DNA of 45,429 nt, taken from Thioclava sp. GXIMD2076. GTDB lineage: Bacteria; Pseudomonadota; Alphaproteobacteria; Rhodobacterales; Rhodobacteraceae. The notes below the pieces were generated by a model. It searched no databases and was not told where the DNA came from. It saw nothing but the letters and a program-made list of their open reading frames with translations. Every line of letters starts with the position of its first letter. Within the stretch, counting starts at the first letter, position 1. The stretch lies in contig NZ_CP149935.1 of assembly GCF_037949795.1 (NCBI RefSeq), positions 1-45,429 of the forward strand, in the 5' to 3' direction. The position numbers and the translations under genes are program-made. This document shows positions 41,212 through 45,429 of this stretch, in pieces.

Positions 41212-41472
41212 ATGATTCGTGAAACTTTCCTTGCCCCGCTTTATACTCTCCGTGTCAACAGCCTTGGGGCTGAACATGCTCTCCGCTTGAGTTGCATGTG
41301 CGGCGCGGGGCCGTGGTATCTAAACGGTTTCTGGTTGCGCCAGCGGTATCCAGAAACCGAGTTCCTGCGCTGGATCGCGAACAACCTACCGTGTCCCGCC
41401 TGTCGAACGCGGGACTGCATGGCCTGGGGCATTGTCGAGGCTGTTCATGAGGTTGGAAAATTGGCGAGGTAG
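41212..41472 (+). CDS. Small Cys-rich protein, 86 aa
   Basis: Plus-strand gene with CMCGAGPWYLNGFWLRQRYPE and, about 30 residues later, CPACRTRDCMAW: five Cys that could bind zinc. No signal peptide. The ribosome-binding site before ATG 41212 is poor; a TTGACT lies near 41187. Element C follows its stop at once, as with other plus genes, which supports it as a gene. Confidence 0.55.
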   Translation: MIRETFLAPLYTLRVNSLGAEHALRLSCMCGAGPWYLNGFWLRQRYPETEFLRWIANNLPCPACRTRDCMAWGIVEAVHEVGKLAR

Positions 41473-41473
41473 G

Positions 41474-41541
41474 TTGGGGGGCCGTCTGCCCCCCGGTCCT
41501 CCGGCCCTCCCCCCGAGGATATTTTCGGGAAGATGAATGGC
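41474..41541 (+). repeat. Element C, copy 4
   Basis: Nearly identical to copy 1 (5170-5240): G-run/C-run hairpin, CCGGTCCTCCGGCCCTCC, GAGGATATTTTCGGGAAGATGAATGG. It lies between the convergent 86-aa and GIY-YIG genes. Confidence 0.7.
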
Positions 41542-41543
41542 GG

Positions 41544-42011
41544 TCATTCGAGATCGAGCTTCACCGGATCGCCCCGCTCGGAAGGTCGCCAGCCTGAATC
41601 GAACAAGGAAATCCGGCCATAGCTCGGCCAAGCAATCTTGAGACGGGCTATCAGCCTAAGACGGGTCGCCTGCTCGGAAATCAGGGTCGCCACGTCGCTG
41701 ACCGAAGCGCCATCGCGCAAGAGATACCATTCTCGGGTGCGGCTTCTGTCACGGTAGGCCAGTCGGCGGACTTCGGCATGACACCGAGCTTCGAGCGCGA
41801 AGGCGTGAGGCATTCTCACCGTCTGGATGATGACCATGCGACCTTGGACGCTGCGGGAAAGCTCTTTCCGGCGATCAACGGTCTTCCGTTGTGTGAAACC
41901 GATCTTAATCCGGCGCGGGTCGGCCTCGTCGCAGGTCAGATAGACGGTGCCCCAAGCTACGTTCCGGCGAAGCCAGCGGATACGGGTGAAGCCCCGCGAC
42001 CGGCGGGCCAT
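41544..42011 (-). CDS. GIY-YIG-like (T5orf172/MUG113) protein, 155 aa
   Basis: GTVYLTCDEADPRRIKIGFTQRKTVDRRKELSRS (about 21-54) followed by HAFALEARCHAEVRRLAYRDRSRTREWYLL matches the T5orf172/MUG113 group of GIY-YIG nucleases: a VYL strand, a KIG..T strand, an arginine and a Glu (ALEARCH). The N-terminus is basic. It is the last gene of a three-gene minus operon with two membrane proteins; it shares 1 nt with the preceding stop. Nuclease activity is inferred from the family. Confidence 0.78.
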   Translation of the reverse strand: MARRSRGFTRIRWLRRNVAWGTVYLTCDEADPRRIKIGFTQRKTVDRRKELSRSVQGRMVIIQTVRMPHAFALEARCHAEVRRLAYRDRSRTREWYLLRDGASVSDVATLISEQATRLRLIARLKIAWPSYGRISLFDSGWRPSERGDPVKLDLE

Positions 42012-42205
42012 TAGGCCCGCTCCGGCCCGGTGATCCCGTAAGGGTTCGCCGGGCCGAATTTGATACCGTCCTGTTCAAAAAAACCCATGCTCCCGAGTAG
42101 CCATGCACGGTGAAACTCGGTTCCGGCGATAAGGCGGCGCACCTGGCGCGGCATCACCCGGCCAGAGTAGCCCGAGAGGTAAAGAAACATGAAAAGACGG
42201 TTCAT
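42011..42205 (-). CDS. Small protein, 64 aa, middle gene of GIY-YIG operon
   Basis: Starts MNRLFMFLYLSGYSGRVMPRQVRRLIAGTEFHRAWLLG; a short hydrophobic beginning and a Gly/aromatic second half. Its ATG overlaps the 85-aa gene stop by 4 nt, and its TAA shares a base with the GIY-YIG gene start. Two-sided coupling is the evidence that it is translated. Not recognised. Confidence 0.6.
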   Translation of the reverse strand: MNRLFMFLYLSGYSGRVMPRQVRRLIAGTEFHRAWLLGSMGFFEQDGIKFGPANPYGITGPERA

Positions 42206-42459
42206 GCTTCTTCTTTCACGGACTGCCACATCAGGACTGCCAGAAAGATCGACAGGCCAAAGGTGACACCAAAAATCCAGCCGTTGTATTCCACGACCCG
42301 CGCCAGAAGCCACGGCATATCTGTTCCGGTCAATCCAGCAATGACCGGCGGCGCAGTCGTGATAAAGGCCGCCATGATCGGGAGCATGGCGCAAAGCCGA
42401 TAGCGTTGCGGGACAAAAATCAGAACCAGTAAAAGAACGAGTGCAAATGCAGTTACCAT
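42202..42459 (-). CDS. Small membrane protein, 85 aa
   Basis: Three hydrophobic segments: MVTAFALVLLLVLIFV, a middle AMLPIMAAFITTAPPVIAGL and a last GWIFGVTFGLSIFLAVLMW. First gene of the operon with a 64-aa protein and a GIY-YIG protein. The TATTTTAT-rich stretch just upstream (42465-42485) is the most A/T-rich spot nearby and may be its promoter. A membrane protein with a nuclease suggests entry or exclusion functions, but this is speculation. Confidence 0.7.
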   Translation of the reverse strand: MVTAFALVLLLVLIFVPQRYRLCAMLPIMAAFITTAPPVIAGLTGTDMPWLLARVVEYNGWIFGVTFGLSIFLAVLMWQSVKEEA

Positions 42460-42544
42460 GATAAAACTCCATATTTTATTGGGATATTACGGGATTGCGC
42501 GAGGCGGGCCAACACGAGATTGACCCGCCCGCCGATGCGCTAGG

Positions 42545-42889
42545 TCATGCCTCGATCTCCCACGGCTTCGGCGCGAAAAGGTCTTTGGTCTGATAATCAG
42601 GGTGCGGTAGCGGCTCGACGTTCTCGGCCATGAAAACCACGGTGGATTGCCGGATTTTCGGCTCGCCCCGGTCGTTTCGTTCACGGGTCTTGATGACGGC
42701 GGAATACCGCCCCGGCTTCTCCGGGTCTGGCAACACAGCGTAGCTCTTTGGAGACTTGGGTAGGCCAAGCCAGCGCGTCCCCCACACCTCGGGGGGGGAC
42801 GCGCGTTCAAACTCGATGACGGCCAGAAGATTGCGCTTGTCCGTCGCTGTCAGGTGCAAGCCGTCGATCAGGCGGATTTGGGGTTTCAT
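42545..42889 (-). CDS. Unknown protein, 114 aa, third gene of leader-6 operon
   Basis: A soluble protein with mixed charge (IRLIDGLHLTATDKRNLLAVIEFERA, later SAVIKTRERNDRGEPKIRQSTVVF). No recognised domain. Its ATG overlaps the 69-aa gene stop by 4 nt. Last gene of the operon behind leader copy 6. Confidence 0.75.
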   Translation of the reverse strand: MKPQIRLIDGLHLTATDKRNLLAVIEFERASPPEVWGTRWLGLPKSPKSYAVLPDPEKPGRYSAVIKTRERNDRGEPKIRQSTVVFMAENVEPLPHPDYQTKDLFAPKPWEIEA

Positions 42890-43095
42890 GCCGTCCCTCC
42901 TTCCTCGTTGATCCGCGCGAAAAGCGCGTCGATTTGTTCCAGCGAAAGCGGCTCAACCTCGCCGCAATCGGTCTGAATGTCGGTGATGCCTGCCGGGACT
43001 TCTTGAGCGGCTTGCAGGAGCCGAAGGCCCGCAAGAACAGTGGCAAGCTCGGCGCGGTCCAGGATCACGCCTTTGGAGGGTTGGGGGGCACTCAT
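42886..43095 (-). CDS. Unknown protein, 69 aa, second gene of leader-6 operon
   Basis: ATG at 43095 overlaps the 71-aa stop (ATGA). A helical acidic protein (DRAELATVLAGLRLLQAAQEVPAGITDIQTD, then PLSLEQIDALFARINEEGG). An upstream in-frame ATG at 43125 lies inside the 71-aa gene and is less likely. Not recognised. Confidence 0.7.
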   Translation of the reverse strand: MSAPQPSKGVILDRAELATVLAGLRLLQAAQEVPAGITDIQTDCGEVEPLSLEQIDALFARINEEGGTA

Positions 43096-43307
43096 GCCCC
43101 CGCCTCCGTCCAGTCGGTCGCCCAAATGTCCATCGTGGCGATGGTGTTTCCTGCGGGGTCGATAAGGCGCAACTCGGGCTTGATCGTAGCGGCGGCGTGG
43201 TGGTCGCGGCCCATCATGCGCAGCATGGTTTCGCTGGTCGAATAGATCGCCTGCGGCTCGGACTGGCCTTCATATTCGGCCAAGAGAGAAAAAAGACGTG
43301 TGGACAT
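43092..43307 (-). CDS. Unknown protein, 71 aa, first gene of leader-6 operon
   Basis: Starts MSTRLFSLLAEYEG behind leader copy 6. It is a paralogue of the 74-aa protein at 28204 (YSTS, LR..G, DP.G..IA..D.W...W shared). It heads a three-gene, fully coupled operon of unknown proteins. Retention of two copies in different settings suggests a useful function, not identifiable here. Confidence 0.75.
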   Translation of the reverse strand: MSTRLFSLLAEYEGQSEPQAIYSTSETMLRMMGRDHHAAATIKPELRLIDPAGNTIATMDIWATDWTEAGA

Positions 43308-43311
43308 AGAT

Positions 43312-43659
43312 TGCCCTCCTTGTGGTGGTGCCCTGTCCGGTCTGTTGCCGAAAATCGGGGCGGGGTTTCTGGCGAGGAAGCGCGAAGCGCGCCCCTCTCC
43401 TGAAAGCCTGCCTCCCGGCGAGGGCAGGAGGGGGACCCATGCAAGGTTGTCCGTAGGGGCGAAGGGGAGGGGGATCACCCGGCCACGCAGCTCGGCCCTC
43501 GGCCGAGACCGTGGTTGGGGAAACCCCTTCGCCCCGTTAAGCGGATGGCCTTGCGTGGGGGAACCGGCGGTTCCCTCGATGGACGGGGCGCGCTTGCGCG
43601 ACCTGGCCCAAGGATGCGGGCGGCGTTCGGCTTGACCGAACCCCCCGCCAGTGTGATCG
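43312..43659 (-). repeat. Structured leader element, copy 6 (truncated, variant I)
   Basis: Only the gene-proximal module remains; homology stops at 43659, where low-GC DNA begins. The stem arm CGGAT (43542-43546) pairs with GTCCG (43449-43453) through a G.T on the plus strand, and the inner hairpin loop is CTC instead of CCC. Being complete as far as the hairpins near the gene, it may be the minimal functional unit. Confidence 0.85.
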
Positions 43660-43744
43660 ACTTGCTCGATCCCAATATTCAACAGACAGATTCCAAGTAT
43701 TAGTGTATTATTATCTCGATAAAACAGATAGATGAGGCCGAGGA

Positions 43745-44437
43745 ATGTTAGTCAGCTTCTACAAATATGGCAGGGTCGATCACGGCAACCCGATCCGTGA
43801 ATTTCTAAACAATGATGATGACTCTAACCCTGAATTGATCGACCCATTGTGTGACGGCCTTTCGCGCTTGTTGTTCAATGCTTCGCAAGATGACCTTAAA
43901 GAAGCCGAGAAATTGGAGTTGCCGACTACACAAAGTGAAATCCTCAATCTGCGGAATGAGCGTCTAGCAGGAACATTGAGCCTATTGGATGATCTATATA
44001 AGTCTCTCCCGCTGGAATGGGTTTACAGGTCGGGTTGTCTATCATTTGCAAGCAACGAGAAGCCAAGCATCGAAGAACAGACCGAAATCATAAACAGCTT
44101 CGAGAATTTCGCAGCCGCAGGGGCATTTTCTAACGTGCGATTTGACTGGGTTAGAGCCAAGAAAAAGGGGCGGCTTGTCCTTAGTTTTGCTACAGCCAGG
44201 GCACATCTTGAGAAGGGAAAAAGTCTCAACATCGCCCCGCCCGGCTACAAGAAAGACTATGACGTTTGGAGAGATTTCATAAACGCCAAATTCTTCCATC
44301 ATCAAACGAAAACTTCCATTGGCACGCTGCGAGCGAAGTTGGAAGAAGTGACCGCGAAGCGGCAACAATACAATGAATCTCGTTATGGACCAGATGACAG
44401 GGAGCCGTTTGATGTTGAGCTATTCTCAGGCACTTGA
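43745..44437 (+). CDS. Unknown protein, 230 aa, low-GC cargo
   Basis: I do not recognise this protein. It is soluble: an N-terminal MLVSFYKYGRVDHGNPIREFLNN, a helical middle (SEILNLRNERLAGTLSLLDDLYKSL), and a Lys-rich C-terminal half (AKKKGRLVLSFATARAHLEKGKSLN) ending in a coiled-coil-like helix (TSIGTLRAKLEEVTAKRQQYNE). GAGG lies before the ATG. Codon use is much more A/T-rich than the backbone. It overlaps a 106-aa gene, and the two abut the breakpoint of leader copy 6. Confidence 0.7.
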   Translation: MLVSFYKYGRVDHGNPIREFLNNDDDSNPELIDPLCDGLSRLLFNASQDDLKEAEKLELPTTQSEILNLRNERLAGTLSLLDDLYKSLPLEWVYRSGCLSFASNEKPSIEEQTEIINSFENFAAAGAFSNVRFDWVRAKKKGRLVLSFATARAHLEKGKSLNIAPPGYKKDYDVWRDFINAKFFHHQTKTSIGTLRAKLEEVTAKRQQYNESRYGPDDREPFDVELFSGT

Positions 44438-44732
44438 TCGTGGCCTTGATCCTATACAATATCGAACCGATTTCTTGGATAGCCTGGAAGTAGGTAGTCA
44501 CACTGTCGTTGTAGACGGTGTTGTCTGGGCAAGGCATAAGCCTGCTGCCATCGCACTTCTGCGCAATCAGAGCGGGGATCGACTAGCTGTTGTCAAAGTG
44601 AAAAAGGTTACGGCCAATGGTTTGCCCTATGGTGGTCTCACCGAGTTTACGATTGGCGAGTTGGCGACGCTGATTGTTGAAAAAGGTGCGCGCAACAACC
44701 ACAAAGGCTATCTAACCAAGATAGCCACATAG
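44412..44732 (+). CDS. Unknown protein, 106 aa, partner of the 230-aa protein
   Basis: Starts MLSYSQALDRGLDPIQYRTDFLDSLEVG; in-frame ATGs at 44373, 44385 and 44394 would give longer overlaps. The C-terminal half is basic (DRLAVVKVKKVTANGLPYGGLTEFTIGEL). Its overlap with the 230-aa gene (26 nt or more) indicates a co-translated pair such as a toxin-antitoxin or defence module, but neither protein shows a known toxin motif. Element D follows its stop. Confidence 0.6.
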   Translation: MLSYSQALDRGLDPIQYRTDFLDSLEVGSHTVVVDGVVWARHKPAAIALLRNQSGDRLAVVKVKKVTANGLPYGGLTEFTIGELATLIVEKGARNNHKGYLTKIAT

Positions 44733-44744
44733 AACCGGCAACTT

Positions 44745-44819
44745 GGCCGCGAAGCGGCCCCCGCGCGGGTAGCGCACAGTCCGGTGGCTGGGGCGCCGAT
44801 GGCGCTCCGGCCACCGGAC
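44745..44819. repeat. Element D copy 2 and adjoining 10-bp hairpin
   Basis: GCCGCGAAGCGGC, CCCGCGCGG and TAGCGCACAGTCC (44745-44782) repeat the 37455 element. The downstream GTCCGGTGGC (44779-44788) pairs perfectly with 44810-44819. Confidence 0.55.
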
Positions 44820-44840
44820 ACCAATCGTCGGAACAGGAAA

Positions 44841-44860
44841 AGGGGGGCCTCTGCCCCCCT
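44841..44860 (-). terminator. Terminator of the DUF3560-methyltransferase operon
   Basis: AGGGGGGC-ctct-GCCCCCCT; on the minus strand it is followed by TTTTCC. It begins 12 nt after the methyltransferase stop. Confidence 0.8.
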
Positions 44861-44871
44861 CTGCATGTCGC

Positions 44872-45429
44872 CTACTCGCGGCGAACCCGTATGATTTTGG
44901 TATGCACCCGCGCCGTGCTGAACGTGTCGGGCGGCAAGGTTTCCAAATGCTCCGCCTCGGGATGCTCGAAGGTCACGGGAACCAAGGCGACAAGCGTTGC
45001 CGGTTCGGCGTGACCGCCTCGGCCGAGAAGTGAAAGCGCGGCGGTGATATGCTTCCGCACCTCGCGGAAAGGGGGGTTCATGATGATGCGCGGAAACTGT
45101 GCCTGCCCCTTCACCTCGTCGGCGTATTCCAGAAAACAGCGGTGAATCGTCGGGCCGATCTTACGCACCATCGCCGCAAGCTGGTGGTGCCGTTCGATCA
45201 TCGTCAGTTCGCACGGGCTATGCCCGGACGCCAGAAGCGCCCGCGCAAGCTGGCCGGTCCCGGCGCTAGGTTCAAGGGTGAGATAGTCGCCCTGGGGGCC
45301 GAGATATTCGACCATCCGCCCCGCTACATCGTCGGGGGTGACGTGGCATTCGGTGGCACGGTCAACCGTGATGATTTCGGGGGCCTCGATCTGTTCGAGC
45401 GGGGCGACTTCCCCGCGCTTGCGCACGGG
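44872..45429 (-). CDS. SAM-dependent DNA methyltransferase (start at 48 across the circle junction), 201 aa
   Basis: Class I methyltransferase. In the joined protein (MNRPAIYSRP... from 48-1, then PVRKRGEV...), motif I LEPSAGTGQLA lies at 68-78 and the catalytic NPPF (IIMNPPFREV) at 134-137. This is the NPPF/NPPY type found in N6-adenine or related amino methylation of DNA; the acidic MIERHHQLA is the motif II region. It has no recognisable target domain, so it is small (201 aa). It is third in the operon with the DUF3560 and 60-aa proteins and ends 12 nt before a terminator. Modifying entering DNA against restriction is plausible; RNA or protein substrates cannot be excluded. Confidence 0.85.
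   Translation of the reverse strand, partial: PVRKRGEVAPLEQIEAPEIITVDRATECHVTPDDVAGRMVEYLGPQGDYLTLEPSAGTGQLARALLASGHSPCELTMIERHHQLAAMVRKIGPTIHRCFLEYADEVKGQAQFPRIIMNPPFREVRKHITAALSLLGRGGHAEPATLVALVPVTFEHPEAEHLETLPPDTFSTARVHTKIIRVRRE

Overview
The window reads as a complete circular conjugative plasmid of 45,429 bp from an alphaproteobacterium, most likely a Rhodobacteraceae member. The evidence is a RepC-type initiator, a VirB/VirD4 type IV secretion system with an alphaproteobacterial gene order, GC-rich DNA with G/C-ending codons, and short GC-rich 3' elements ending in GAGGATATTTTC of a kind I associate with that family. Circularity is inferred: a methyltransferase gene runs off position 1 and continues in frame from position 45,429.

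Layout. 0-2.3 kb: minus-strand operon (DUF3560 protein, 60-aa protein, DNA methyltransferase, wrapping to 44.87 kb) behind the first copy of a long structured leader. 2.4-7 kb: low-GC cargo pair, serine resolvase with a res-like site, a lipoprotein, a small exported protein and a solo repC. 7.2-20.1 kb: two exported accessory proteins and the complete virB operon (virB1-B2-B3-B4, lipoprotein, second transglycosylase, B5-B8-B9-B10-B11, two small genes, B6). 20.2-25.6 kb: virD4, MobP-type relaxase and mobC on the minus strand. 25.6-26.4 kb: a run of perfect hairpins (candidate oriT), then an array of 52 unbroken heptamers ending at the Shine-Dalgarno of parA. 26.4-45.4 kb: accessory region with ardC, ssb, a large ParB-family protein, vapBC, a thermonuclease, a GIY-YIG protein and many small unknown genes.

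The most interesting structure is in the accessory half. Six copies of a 350-760 bp non-coding element (1575-2313, 30109-30869, 31217-31660, 32869-33616, 40491-41180, 43312-43659) all lie in the same orientation directly upstream of minus-strand operons. Each provides the leader that ends in CACCACAAGGAGG before the start codon. Each is packed with perfect hairpins around a long stem, and two sequence variants keep that stem although both arms differ. If the plus strand leaving the candidate oriT at about 25.7 kb is the transferred strand, every one of these operons uses the incoming single strand as template. This is the arrangement known for the leading region of F-like plasmids, where folded single-strand promoters (Frpo/ssi) drive anti-defence genes (ardA, psiB, ssb) on entry. 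Here the recognisable genes are ardC, DUF3560 plus methyltransferase, and nearby ssb and parB. The unknown proteins behind the other copies are therefore candidate anti-defence genes.

How it fits together: RepC replicates the plasmid. ParA, its partner and the heptad array probably partition it, the resolvase probably resolves multimers, and vapBC stabilises it. MobC and the relaxase nick oriT, VirD4 delivers the strand to the VirB channel, and the repeated leaders probably switch on protective genes in the recipient.
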